NCBI RefSeq assembly: GCF_000423505.1
Contig: NZ_AUIC01000003.1
Location: 1 to 64,000 of the forward strand
Direction: 5' to 3'
DNA length: 64,000 nucleotides
Source of the DNA: Pseudoclavibacter soli DSM 23366
GTDB lineage: Bacteria > Actinomycetota > Actinomycetes > Actinomycetales > Microbacteriaceae
Part shown: piece after piece, positions 33,346-41,353 of the stretch
Position numbering within the stretch: position 1 is the first letter of the stretch
Layout: each line of letters opens with the position of its first letter
Program-made: the position numbers and the translations under genes
The notes under the pieces: model-generated
Seen by the model: the letters and a program-made list of their open reading frames with translations, nothing else
What the model was told of the DNA's origin: nothing
The model's database searches: none

Positions 33346-33603
33346 CTAGCCGAGCTTGCCGAAGCCCTTGTAACGGTTGTTGAACTTCTCAACGCGGCCG
33401 GCCGAGTCAAGGATGCGCTGCTTGCCGGTGTAGAACGGGTGCGACACCGATGAGATCTCGACGTCATAGACCGGGTACGTGTTGCCGTCTTCCCACTCGA
33501 TGGTCTTGTCTGACTTCACGGTGGAGCGAGTCAGGAACGACTCGCCCGACGCGAGGTCACGGAAGACGACCGGAGCGTAGTCGGGGTGAATGCCTTTTTT
33601 CAT
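33346..33603 (-). CDS. rpmE2: 50S ribosomal protein L31 type B
   Basis: The 85-residue protein is the zinc-free form of ribosomal protein L31: it has no CxxC pairs, and shows [16 protein letters not shown] at the start and [12 protein letters not shown] near 53. In actinobacteria the type B form is often made under zinc limitation while a zinc-binding L31 is used otherwise; the window does not show whether a second copy exists. No clear Zur operator is visible in the 54 bases before the gene. Confidence 0.96.
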   Translation of the reverse strand: MKKGIHPDYAPVVFRDLASGESFLTRSTVKSDKTIEWEDGNTYPVYDVEISSVSHPFYTGKQRILDSAGRVEKFNNRYKGFGKLG

Positions 33604-33657
33604 GAGTGATCCTTACACACTAAAAGTGGACGCAATGACGCGTGAGCCAGAGAAACA

Positions 33658-34446
33658 CTATACCAGATCGGCCTGCGCGGTGAAACGACCGTCGTGCCGT
33701 GTCACGCGAAGCGGCAGGTCATAAAGCTGACTGAGGTTGTAGCTGGTGACGGTCTCTGCGATCGGGCCCTGAGCAGCGACCTGCCCGTCTTTGAGCAGAA
33801 GGGCGTGGGTGAAGTTGCGTGGGATCTCCTCGACGTGGTGAGTCACCGAGACCAAGGCCGGCGCCTCAGGTGCCAGTGCGTACTCACCCAAGAGCGTCAG
33901 CAGCTCTTCTCGCGCACCGAGGTCGAGGTTGGCCGTCGGCTCGTCGAGCAGCAGCAGTTCGGGGTCGCTCATCACCGCGCGGGCGATCTGGGTGCGCTTG
34001 CGCTCACCATCGCTCAAGCTGCCATAGGTGCGGTCTGCCAAGTGCTCCAGACCCCAATCGCGCAGCATCGCCCGAGCTCGGCGCTCGTCAACCTCGTCAT
34101 ACTGCTCGCGCCACCGACCAGTGACGCCATACGCCGCGGTGAGCACCACGTCGAGCACCGGCTCACCGGCCGGCAGCCGCCGACTGGTGGCTGACGAAGC
34201 CAGCCCGACTCGCGGCCGCAGCTCGAAGACATCGACGCGGCCGAGCTGTTCACCGAGCACGCGCACAGTGCCTTTGGTCGGATGCAGTGAGGCACTGGCG
34301 ACGTTCAGCAGCGTCGTTTTGCCGGCACCATTGGGGCCGAGCACGACCCAGCGTTGGTCGGCCTCGACACGCCACGAGACATCGTCAAGCAGGGCGTGCC
34401 CTGAGCGCACCACACTGACATGGGAGAGATCGAGCACTGTCGTCAT
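33658..34446 (-). CDS. ABC transporter ATP-binding protein
   Basis: The 262-residue ATPase has Walker A GPNGAGKTT (about 36-44), the signature LSDGERKR, in which Asp replaces the usual Gly, and Walker B LLLDEPTANLD. No membrane partner lies nearby, so it is an orphan in this window; similar stand-alone proteins are found beside serB in other actinobacteria. Its substrate is unknown. The start at 34446 (MTTVLDL) is taken because the longer frame to 34491 lacks conserved residues. serB is divergent, with 57 bases between the starts. Confidence 0.88.
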   Translation of the reverse strand: MTTVLDLSHVSVVRSGHALLDDVSWRVEADQRWVVLGPNGAGKTTLLNVASASLHPTKGTVRVLGEQLGRVDVFELRPRVGLASSATSRRLPAGEPVLDVVLTAAYGVTGRWREQYDEVDERRARAMLRDWGLEHLADRTYGSLSDGERKRTQIARAVMSDPELLLLDEPTANLDLGAREELLTLLGEYALAPEAPALVSVTHHVEEIPRNFTHALLLKDGQVAAQGPIAETVTSYNLSQLYDLPLRVTRHDGRFTAQADLV

Positions 34447-34503
34447 GGCATCCAGACTAGAACATGCTGCGCGGAGCGAGCCGCAGGCCACGCGTAGAAT
34501 GCA

Positions 34504-35145
34504 ATGGTGAATGCTGCCCTACTGGTCGTGACTGACGTTGACTCCACCCTGATCCAAGACGAAGTGATCGAGCTGCTGGCCGATGCCGCCGGCACCCGAG
34601 ACCAAGTTGCCTCAGTCACCGAACGAGCGATGCGGGGCGAAATCGACTTCGCCGAGAGCCTCCGTGAGCGAGTTGCAACCCTCGCCGGGCTCTCCGACGA
34701 CATCTTTGCGACCGTGGTCGAACGAGTGCGAGTCAGCCCCGGCGCTCAACAGCTCATCGACGCCGTGCACGAGCGCGGTGGCATCGTGGGCGCAGTCTCC
34801 GGAGGCTTCCGGCAGGTGCTCGATCCGCTGGCCGTTCACTTGGGGCTCGACCTGTGGGAGGCCAACGTGCTCGAAGTCGTCGACGGGCATCTCACCGGGC
34901 AGGTGCTGGGTGACATCGTCGACGGGCAGCGCAAGGCAGACCTCTTAGTGCACTGGGCGAGTCGCAACGAGGTGCCTCTCACACACACCATGGCCGTCGG
35001 CGACGGCGCCAACGATCTGCGCATGATGGCTCAGGCTGCTGTGTCGGTCGGGTATCACCCCAAACCCATCGTCGCTGAGCATGCTGATCATGTGATCAGC
35101 GTCGGCGGACTCGACCAGGCCGTGGCCTGGCTGCCTGCCGTCTGA
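34504..35145 (+). CDS. serB: Phosphoserine phosphatase
   Basis: The 213-residue protein is a HAD phosphatase of the SerB type, which makes serine from phosphoserine. Motif I is TDVDSTLIQDEVIEL (from residue 10), the Ser motif is AVSGGFRQVLD near 98, and the acidic motif is VGDGANDLRM near 165. It has no N-terminal ACT domain, unlike mycobacterial SerB2. It begins with ATG and has no strong ribosome binding site. The FabG-like gene is convergent 13 bases after its stop. Confidence 0.92.
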   Translation: MVNAALLVVTDVDSTLIQDEVIELLADAAGTRDQVASVTERAMRGEIDFAESLRERVATLAGLSDDIFATVVERVRVSPGAQQLIDAVHERGGIVGAVSGGFRQVLDPLAVHLGLDLWEANVLEVVDGHLTGQVLGDIVDGQRKADLLVHWASRNEVPLTHTMAVGDGANDLRMMAQAAVSVGYHPKPIVAEHADHVISVGGLDQAVAWLPAV

Positions 35146-35158
35146 GCGGCCTTCGCGC

Positions 35159-35893
35159 TCAGTGCCCCATGCCGAGGCCGCCATCGACAGGAATGATCGC
35201 CCCGCTGATGTAGCCGGCGTCATCTGAGGCGAGCCAGGCGATCGTCTTGGCCACGTCATCCACCGTGCCGAACCGCCCGGCCGGGATGGCCGAGAGATAG
35301 TCGGTGCGCTGTTGGTCGGTGAGCACCGCGGTCATGTCGGTCTCGATGAAACCGGGAGCCACCAAGTTCGCAGTGATGCCGCGCGAGCCCAGCTCACGAG
35401 TGAGGGAACGTGCGATGCCAACCAGGCCGCTCTTAGCCGCCGCATAGTTGATCTGTCCGGCGGAGCCATACTGCCCTACCACGCTCGACAGCAGGATGAC
35501 ACGCCCCCAGCGCGCGCGAATCTGACCTTTGATCACCCGTTTGATCGTGCGGAACACCCCGGTGAGGTTGGTGTCGATCACCTCGGTGAAGTCGCTCTCG
35601 CTCATGCGCAGCAGCAGTGTGTCTCGGGTGATGCCCGCGTTGGCCACCAAGATCTCGACCGGCCCGAGTTGCTGCTCGACCTGCGAGATCGCCTCGTCAA
35701 TTGATGCCGCATCGGTGACATCGGCGTTGACTGCGAGTGCACCCTCGGGCCCGTCGCCATTGCGCGAGGTGACTGCCACGCGGTAGCCGCGACGCACAAA
35801 CTCTTCGGCGACGGCACGGCCGATGCCACGGTTGCCGCCGGTGACCAGCACAACGCGGGCGTTTTCGGCAGCGGCTGATGGTGTTTCGCTCAT
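35159..35893 (-). CDS. fabG: 3-oxoacyl-ACP reductase (FabG-like SDR)
   Basis: The 244-residue protein is a classical short-chain reductase: NAD(P)-binding GGNRGIGRA (about 20-28), NAG in LVANAGITRD, the catalytic Ser in LLSSVVGQYG and YAAAK as the YxxxK motif. SGLVGIARSLTRELG and GAIIPVDGGLGMGH at the end are typical of FabG. It reduces 3-oxoacyl-ACP, most likely with NADPH, in fatty acid synthesis. The start at 35893 follows GAGGA. It is divergent from the DUF3099 gene. Confidence 0.9.
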   Translation of the reverse strand: MSETPSAAAENARVVLVTGGNRGIGRAVAEEFVRRGYRVAVTSRNGDGPEGALAVNADVTDAASIDEAISQVEQQLGPVEILVANAGITRDTLLLRMSESDFTEVIDTNLTGVFRTIKRVIKGQIRARWGRVILLSSVVGQYGSAGQINYAAAKSGLVGIARSLTRELGSRGITANLVAPGFIETDMTAVLTDQQRTDYLSAIPAGRFGTVDDVAKTIAWLASDDAGYISGAIIPVDGGLGMGH

Positions 35894-35983
35894 GGTGTGA
35901 TCATCCTCGGTCTTCAACAGTGGTGCGGCTTACACTATATCCAAGGCCTGCAATGCTCGGGCCGGGCGAGATTGGAGGCGACC

Positions 35984-36397
35984 GTGGCAGCAGATCACAC
36001 TGCCGTGGTAACCCACGTCTCGACCTCCCCCGTTGATGACCGCGTACGGCGCATGTGGCAGTACAGCATTGCGATGGCTATTCGTCTGGTGTGCTTTGGT
36101 CTCATCTTTGCCGTGCCCGGCTGGTGGAAGCTGCTTCCGATCGCCGGTGCCGCGCTGCTGCCGTACTATGCAGTGGTGATTGCAAATCTGCCCCACCGCG
36201 CAGCTCCCGAGTTTCAGCCAGTGGTGGCCCCGGCCATATCTGCCCGCCGCCCGGGCAGTGCAACCGAGTCTGCCGAAGTCATCACCATCGAGGCACACGT
36301 GGTCGGCGAGCCCACAGCTCCCACCCCCGACGACTCCGGCGAGCCCCGTGTTCAGCAGACACAGACACAGCCACAGCGTCCGGGGCGCACCGCATGA
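35984..36397 (+). CDS. DUF3099-type small membrane protein
   Basis: The 137-residue protein has two hydrophobic helices (about 33-50 and 52-69) followed by a polar Pro/Thr/Gln-rich tail. The spacing, with RMWQYSIAMAIRLVCF before helix 1 and LPYYAVVIAN in helix 2, matches the actinobacterial DUF3099 family, which often sits beside SURF1-like and fabG genes. Its function is unknown. The GTG at 35984 is chosen because GGAGG lies 6 bases upstream. Its stop overlaps the SURF1 start (ATGA). Confidence 0.82.
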   Translation: MAADHTAVVTHVSTSPVDDRVRRMWQYSIAMAIRLVCFGLIFAVPGWWKLLPIAGAALLPYYAVVIANLPHRAAPEFQPVVAPAISARRPGSATESAEVITIEAHVVGEPTAPTPDDSGEPRVQQTQTQPQRPGRTA

Positions 36398-37230
36398 GGC
36401 GCCTGCGTCTGCTGCGGCCTTGGGAGTGGATCGGATATCTCGCCGCAGTCATCGTCTTCGCCATCGCCTGCGTCTATCTGTCGCAGTGGCAGTTCGACCG
36501 CCGCGAACAGGCTGTCGAACAGATCGACAAAGTGCAGACCAACTGGAGTGCAGAGACCACCGACATCGATTCGCTGGTGCCCCAAATCGACGCGTTCGAT
36601 GACGCGCTCGAGTACCGCAGTGTGACACTCACGGGTGTGTACGAGCAACAGCGCCAGGTGTTGGTGCGCAACCGTCCGCTGAATGGCTCACCGGGCTTTG
36701 AGGTGCTCGTGCCGCTGCGCCTCGACGACGGTCGGGTGTTCTTTGTCGACCGCGGGTGGGTGGCATCTGCCTCCGACGGCGGCACCCCAGACGTGCCAGA
36801 TGCTCCGACTGGCGAGGTCACTGTCGTCGTTCGTTTGAAACCTGCCCAGCCTGCGGTTGACCGCGGCGCACCCGAGGGTCAGATCGCCAGCTTTGAGCTG
36901 ACACAGCTGGTGGCCGATGGCGAGGCCGAGGCCACGTTCACCGGTGCCTACGGTCAGCGGCAGAGTGAGACGCCTGCTGCGGCTGAGAATCCGCAGGTCA
37001 TCCCCCAGCCGAGCCTGAGCGAAGGCAGCCACCTGTCTTACGCCCTGCAGTGGTTGGCCTTTGCTGTGCTCGCGTTCGTGGGGTTCGGCTATGCGATTCG
37101 CGCGACACTGCGGCGTATCGAAGACACCGGCGGCAGCGAGATCGAGGCGCAGCGGCGACGCCGTGTCGGTCGGTCGCGAGCCGATGCCGACACTGAGGTC
37201 GAAGACGCCATTCTCGATCGCACGCACTGA
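36394..37230 (+). CDS. SURF1-family oxidase assembly protein
   Basis: SURF1 (Shy1) helps insert haem A into subunit I of cytochrome c oxidase. The 278-residue protein has the two expected membrane helices, one near the N-terminus (residues 15-31, ending in YLSQWQFDRRE) and one near the C-terminus (about 218-238, LSYALQWLAFAVLAF), with the extracytoplasmic domain between. LVRNRPLNGSPGFEVLVPL near 92 and VDRGWV near 118 are family motifs. The ATG overlaps the previous stop by four bases. The product fits the aa3 oxidase genes elsewhere in the window. Confidence 0.9.
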   Translation: MRRLRLLRPWEWIGYLAAVIVFAIACVYLSQWQFDRREQAVEQIDKVQTNWSAETTDIDSLVPQIDAFDDALEYRSVTLTGVYEQQRQVLVRNRPLNGSPGFEVLVPLRLDDGRVFFVDRGWVASASDGGTPDVPDAPTGEVTVVVRLKPAQPAVDRGAPEGQIASFELTQLVADGEAEATFTGAYGQRQSETPAAAENPQVIPQPSLSEGSHLSYALQWLAFAVLAFVGFGYAIRATLRRIEDTGGSEIEAQRRRRVGRSRADADTEVEDAILDRTH

Positions 37231-37240
37231 CCGCGGCGCA

Positions 37241-38836
37241 TCACTCCAGCGAGATCAGATCGGCGTACTCGGCCGTCCAGATGTCTTCAGTGGCCTCGGG
37301 CATGATCAACACTCGCTCGGGGTCGAGCGCCAGTACGGCACCCTCATCATGGCTGACCATGATCACCGCGCCTTCATAGTGTGAGAGCGCGTCAAGAATC
37401 TGCTCACGGCTGGCAGGGTCGAGGTTGTTGGTCGGCTCATCGAGCAGCAGCACGTTCGCGCTCGACACCACCAAGCGCGCGAGGGCCAGACGCGTCTTCT
37501 CGCCACCAGAGAGCACCCCAGCCGGCTTGTGCACATCGTCGCCGGTGAATAGAAACGATCCGAGCACGCTGCGAGCCTCGCGCTCGCTCAGGTCGGCCCC
37601 GGCCAGCATGTTCTCTAGCAGAGAGCGGTCGCCGTCGAGTGTTTCGTGCTCTTGTGCGTAGTAGCCGAGTTTTGCACCGTGGCCGAGCTCCACTACGCCA
37701 GAGTCTGCTTGGTCAACGCCGGCGAGGATGCGCAGCAGCGTGGTCTTGCCCGCACCGTTGAAGCCCAAGATGACCACACGAGAACCGCGGTCGATGGCCA
37801 GATCGATTGAGGTGAAGATCTCGAGCGAACCATAGCTCTTGGAGATACCCTTTGCCATCAAGGGCGTGCGACCACACGGTGCAGGCTTGGGGAATCGAAT
37901 GTTGGCCACACGGTCTTCTTGGCGCGGCCCCTCCAGCCCAGACAGCAGCTTTTCGGCGCGTCGGCGCATCTGGTGCGCCGCAGCGGCCTTGGTGGCCTTC
38001 GCGCCGAAGCGAGCAGCCTGCTGTTCAAGCTGCGTGGCTGTTTTTTCAGCGTTGGCTCGTTCACGCTTGCGCCGTTCTTCATCGGCTTCACGCTGGCGCA
38101 GATAGAGTTTCCATCCCATGTTGTAGATGTCGATGGTCAAGCGAATGGCATCGAGGTAGAACACCCGATTCACTGTCTCTTCGATCAGCCGCACGTCGTG
38201 GCTGATCACGATCAGCGCACCCTGATACTTCTTGAGAAAATCGCGCAGCCACACCACCGAGTCATGGTCGAGGTGGTTGGTCGGTTCGTCGAGCACCATG
38301 GTGTCGGCGTTAGAAAAGAGAATGCGCGCAAGGTCGACGCGGCGGCGCTGCCCGCCAGACAGCGTGCCGATCGCCGCGGAGAGCATGTCGTCGCCGATGC
38401 CCAGGTTGTTGGCGATGACGGCTGCCTCGGATTCAGCGGCATAGCCGTCCAGTGCTTCGAACCGGTCTGTCAGCCGACCAAAGCGAGCCATGGCACGCTC
38501 GGCGACTTGAGCATCCGACGACCCCATATCGTTCTGAGCCTGCGCCAGCTGCTCAGAGATGTGACCGAGTTCGCGGGCGTCGAGAATGTGGTCGAGCACC
38601 CGCTGCTCAGGGTCTGCCGGTTTCGGGTCTTGTGCCAGGTAGCCGAACACCCCACGTCGATCGACTGAGCCCTCGGCCGGCTGCAGCTCGCCAGCGAGCA
38701 CTTTGGTGAGTGTGGTCTTGCCGGCTCCGTTGCGCCCGACCAGGCCGACCTTGTCACCCTTGTCGACGCGGAAGCTCACGCCGCTCATCAGGGTGCGAGC
38801 ACCGACCCGGATCTCAAGATCTTTGACAGCGAGCAC
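37241..38836 (-). CDS. ABC-F family ATPase
   Basis: The 531-residue protein has two ABC domains and no membrane segment, the layout of ABC-F proteins that act on ribosomes. Walker A motifs are GRNGAGKTT (about 35-43) and GFNGAGKTT (about 352-360); signatures are LSGGQRRR and LSGGEKTR; both Walker B motifs end in DEPTN. The linker between them (about 240-310) is highly charged and coiled-coil-like. It may be a translation factor or an antibiotic-protection protein; the sequence does not let me choose. It is convergent with SURF1, with 10 bases between stops. Confidence 0.92.
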   Translation of the reverse strand: MLAVKDLEIRVGARTLMSGVSFRVDKGDKVGLVGRNGAGKTTLTKVLAGELQPAEGSVDRRGVFGYLAQDPKPADPEQRVLDHILDARELGHISEQLAQAQNDMGSSDAQVAERAMARFGRLTDRFEALDGYAAESEAAVIANNLGIGDDMLSAAIGTLSGGQRRRVDLARILFSNADTMVLDEPTNHLDHDSVVWLRDFLKKYQGALIVISHDVRLIEETVNRVFYLDAIRLTIDIYNMGWKLYLRQREADEERRKRERANAEKTATQLEQQAARFGAKATKAAAAHQMRRRAEKLLSGLEGPRQEDRVANIRFPKPAPCGRTPLMAKGISKSYGSLEIFTSIDLAIDRGSRVVILGFNGAGKTTLLRILAGVDQADSGVVELGHGAKLGYYAQEHETLDGDRSLLENMLAGADLSEREARSVLGSFLFTGDDVHKPAGVLSGGEKTRLALARLVVSSANVLLLDEPTNNLDPASREQILDALSHYEGAVIMVSHDEGAVLALDPERVLIMPEATEDIWTAEYADLISLE

Positions 38837-38890
38837 GCGGCAGCACCTTCATCAGTCGTGGGTTGCGGCGCGGATTCGCGCCAAGTGCTC

Positions 38891-38896
38891 AGTATA
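38891..38896 (-). promoter_or_regulatory. -10 box of the ABC-F gene
   Basis: TATACT on the reverse strand within ACGTATACTG lies 55 bases before the ATG. No good -35 is visible. Confidence 0.4.
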
Positions 38897-38913
38897 CGTG
38901 CTGAACATCAGTA

Positions 38914-38950
38914 TGGGGCGGGCCGGTCTTCGTCGACCGAACCCGCCCCA
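38914..38950 (-). terminator. Terminator of cysK
   Basis: TGGGGCGGG pairs with CCCGCCCCA, continued by GGTC/GACC after a small bulge, with a TTCGTC loop. It lies 22 bases beyond the cysK stop. Confidence 0.75.
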
Positions 38951-38971
38951 GCATCATGGGTGTGCCCTAGA

Positions 38972-39937
38972 TCAGGCCTCCGGGTCGTCGAAGACCCCGA
39001 CCGAGAGGTAGCGCTCACCGGTATCGGGCAGCACCGCAACCACCGTCTTGCCGGCGTTCTCTGGGCGAGCAGCGATGATGGTCGCCGCATTCACAATGGC
39101 ACCGGCTGATGATCCGATCAGCAGCCCCTCGGTGCGGGCCAGCTCTCGCGCTGTTGCGTAACCGGCGTCGGCCTCGACTGGCACGATCTCATCGGCGATC
39201 GCGATGTCGTAGTTGTCGGGTAGCAGTTCGGCCTCGATGCCGTCGACTTTGTGCACTCCGTCGATCTCGTGCGGGTAGACGTTGTCTTCGCTGGGCAGCG
39301 ACGATTCACCTGGCTCGATCACAATGACCTTCAGGTCAGGGTTGCGCTCTTTGAGGTATTTGCCCGCACCAGAGACGGTACCGCCAGTGCCCACGCCGCC
39401 GACCAAGAAGTCGACCTGACCATCGGTGTCTGCCCAAATCTCGGGCCCAGTGGTCTCGTAGTGCTTCTGCGGGTTCACCGGGTTGCCCAGCTGATTGGCG
39501 ATGAACGACCCCGGGTTCTCACTCTCGGCGCGAGCAAAGAGCTGCTCGAGTGCAGAGGGGTCAAGGAACAGACTGTTGGGCACGCTCACCACGTCGGCGC
39601 CGAAGGCACGAATGATGCGCTCTTTATCGGGGCTGGTGTTGTCACCAAGATAGAACTTTGCACGGTAGCCGCGAGCGGCGGCGATCGCAGCCAGTGCGAT
39701 GCCGGTATTGCCGCTGGTGATGTCGACGATCAGCTGACCGGGCTTCAGTTCACCCTTGCGCTCTGCGTCATCGATGATCGCCCAGGCGATGCGATCTTTG
39801 ATGCTGCCCACCGGGTTGAAGTACTCGACTTTGCCGATCAGACGAGCCGGCAAGTTGTGCTTTTCGGCGTATCGGCTGAGCTCGAGCAACGGTGTGTTGC
39901 CGATGAGATCGACGATGCTGTTGTGAATCTTGGCCAT
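38972..39937 (-). CDS. cysK: Cysteine synthase A (O-acetylserine sulfhydrylase)
   Basis: The 321-residue PLP enzyme makes cysteine from O-acetylserine and sulfide. The PLP lysine is in NPVGSIKDRIA (Lys47), the substrate loop is TSGNTG at 74-79, and the phosphate-binding loop is VGGVGTGGTVSG near 178. The length and NTPLLELSR start match CysK. There is no cysE beside it. The upstream 260-base gap, shared with the divergent ABC operon, has several inverted repeats. Cysteine made here would feed mycothiol and Fe-S cluster synthesis. Confidence 0.95.
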   Translation of the reverse strand: MAKIHNSIVDLIGNTPLLELSRYAEKHNLPARLIGKVEYFNPVGSIKDRIAWAIIDDAERKGELKPGQLIVDITSGNTGIALAAIAAARGYRAKFYLGDNTSPDKERIIRAFGADVVSVPNSLFLDPSALEQLFARAESENPGSFIANQLGNPVNPQKHYETTGPEIWADTDGQVDFLVGGVGTGGTVSGAGKYLKERNPDLKVIVIEPGESSLPSEDNVYPHEIDGVHKVDGIEAELLPDNYDIAIADEIVPVEADAGYATARELARTEGLLIGSSAGAIVNAATIIAARPENAGKTVVAVLPDTGERYLSVGVFDDPEA

Positions 39938-39978
39938 TTCGCTCCATTTGATCGATGTGAGGGGAATCGTGAACCGAA

Positions 39979-40142
39979 TCTATTGGTCTGCGACACGTCG
40001 CGATAGACAAAGTGACACAGAGTGAAACACAGCGGTACAGCCCTCGCGACACCTGAGGGTACAAATCGGCGGTTTGTGACGCTGCCAAGGCTCTGCCCCG
40101 CCCGTCGGTGCTCTAATGAGGCACTGTCGCGCTGAGCGACAC
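39979..40142. promoter_or_regulatory. Repeat-rich control region between cysK and the ABC-copper run
   Basis: GCGACAC occurs three times on the plus strand (39990, 40046, 40136). Two of these lie in inverted repeats: GCGAC-AC-GTCGC at 39990-40001, flanked by TCTAT/ATAGA, and TGTCGC-GCTGA-GCGACA at 40125-40141. A further inverted repeat, GTAC-AG-CCCTC with GAGGGTAC, spans 40035-40062. Repeated half-sites suggest binding of a dimeric regulator. I could not match them to a known sulfur or copper regulator site. The 260-base gap has no gene. Confidence 0.5.
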
Positions 40143-40197
40143 ACCCATCACGAGGGAGATCTTGTGCGGATCGCCCCCATTTGAAAGAGAGCATCGT

Positions 40198-41334
40198 ATG
40201 AGCAACGAGACTTCTGACCCGAAGCACGACCAGCAGGCGGCGTCACACGCCGCGGAGCCAGTCGAAAACGCCCTCGACGCCGACGCGCCCAAGGGCGTTT
40301 CACGTCGCGCTGTACTGACGACCGTCGGGGTCGCAGCCGGTGTCGCCGCGGTAGGCGGCGGAGGCTGGTGGTACTGGAAGCAGCAGAACAAGCTCCAAGT
40401 CACTCAGTCGTGGGCAGACCGAGAACTCGCACTCACCTCCCCCAGCGGGGTCTGCGAGGCTCCGCTCATCATCGCCTACGAGAAGGGCTTCTTCTCAGAT
40501 GCTGGTCTCAATGTCTCGCTGAAGAAAACCGGTGACGGAGAGGACACGACCGCGGCCGTTGGTTCTGGCAAGTACGTCGCTTCGAACGGCATCTTCTTCA
40601 ACTACCTCGGGCCGATCTACAACGGCACTCCAGTCAAGCTCTCCGGTGGGCTCCACCACGGCTGCCTCGATCTCTACGTGCGCAACGACGACAGCATTTC
40701 GCAAGTCGCCGATCTCAAAGGCAAGAAGATCGGGGTCAGCAAGCTACAGGGCTCTGCCGTGAACTTCTTCTCTCTTGACTTGCTTGACGCGGGCATCAAC
40801 TCGAGCCCCGAGGCCAAGCAGGTTGAATGGGTGCAGATCGAGCAGGCGCTGCTGCCCAAGGCGCTCGAAGACGGCACCGTCGACGCCATCGCCACCAGTG
40901 GCGGCTATCTGCCCATCATCGAGGCCGTCGACGCAGGAACTGCCAAAGAGCTCTCCAGCAACAACATCGCCGACGGGCTGAGCAACAACGCTGACGCCCC
41001 CTGCTGCGCGGTGGTGCTCAACAGCGACTTCGTCTCGCAAGACCCGGTGACCGCGAAGAAGCTCGTTGAGGCCTGGTCAGAAGGCTCGCGCTGGGCTGGA
41101 AACAATCTCGAAGAAACTGCCCAGATCGAGGCCGACGGCAACTACATCAGCGGCACGGCAGAAGAGGCGCTCGCGGTGCTCAAGACGCTCACCTTCGATC
41201 CCTCGCCGAAGAACCTGCGCGAGCAGCTTGAGCCGGGCATCGAGAAGTACAAGCAGACCGGCTTCTTGAACTCTGATGTCGATCCGTCAGTGCTGGCCGA
41301 CAAGGTCTTCGTCGACCTCGACTTCGATTACTGA
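40198..41334 (+). CDS. ABC transporter substrate-binding protein, nitrate/sulfonate/taurine type
   Basis: The 378-residue protein has a Tat-like signal (GVSRRAVLTTVGVAAG, 33-48) and then the periplasmic-binding fold of the NrtA/SsuA/NMT1 family, with IIAYEKGFFSDAGL near 91-104 and VADLKGKKIGVSKLQG near 170-185. All four cysteines are in short motifs that line up with ligand-contact loops of the fold: Cys86 (GVCEAP), Cys156 (LHHGC, with His153-His154) and Cys269-Cys270 (APCCAV). Ordinary nitrate or sulfonate binders do not need these. It is the first gene of a run with a permease, an ATPase, YcnI and CopCD, so a metal or metal complex is a possible ligand. Confidence 0.88.
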   Translation: MSNETSDPKHDQQAASHAAEPVENALDADAPKGVSRRAVLTTVGVAAGVAAVGGGGWWYWKQQNKLQVTQSWADRELALTSPSGVCEAPLIIAYEKGFFSDAGLNVSLKKTGDGEDTTAAVGSGKYVASNGIFFNYLGPIYNGTPVKLSGGLHHGCLDLYVRNDDSISQVADLKGKKIGVSKLQGSAVNFFSLDLLDAGINSSPEAKQVEWVQIEQALLPKALEDGTVDAIATSGGYLPIIEAVDAGTAKELSSNNIADGLSNNADAPCCAVVLNSDFVSQDPVTAKKLVEAWSEGSRWAGNNLEETAQIEADGNYISGTAEEALAVLKTLTFDPSPKNLREQLEPGIEKYKQTGFLNSDVDPSVLADKVFVDLDFDY

Positions 41335-41353
41335 TTCGCGGAGCAGCTGAACC

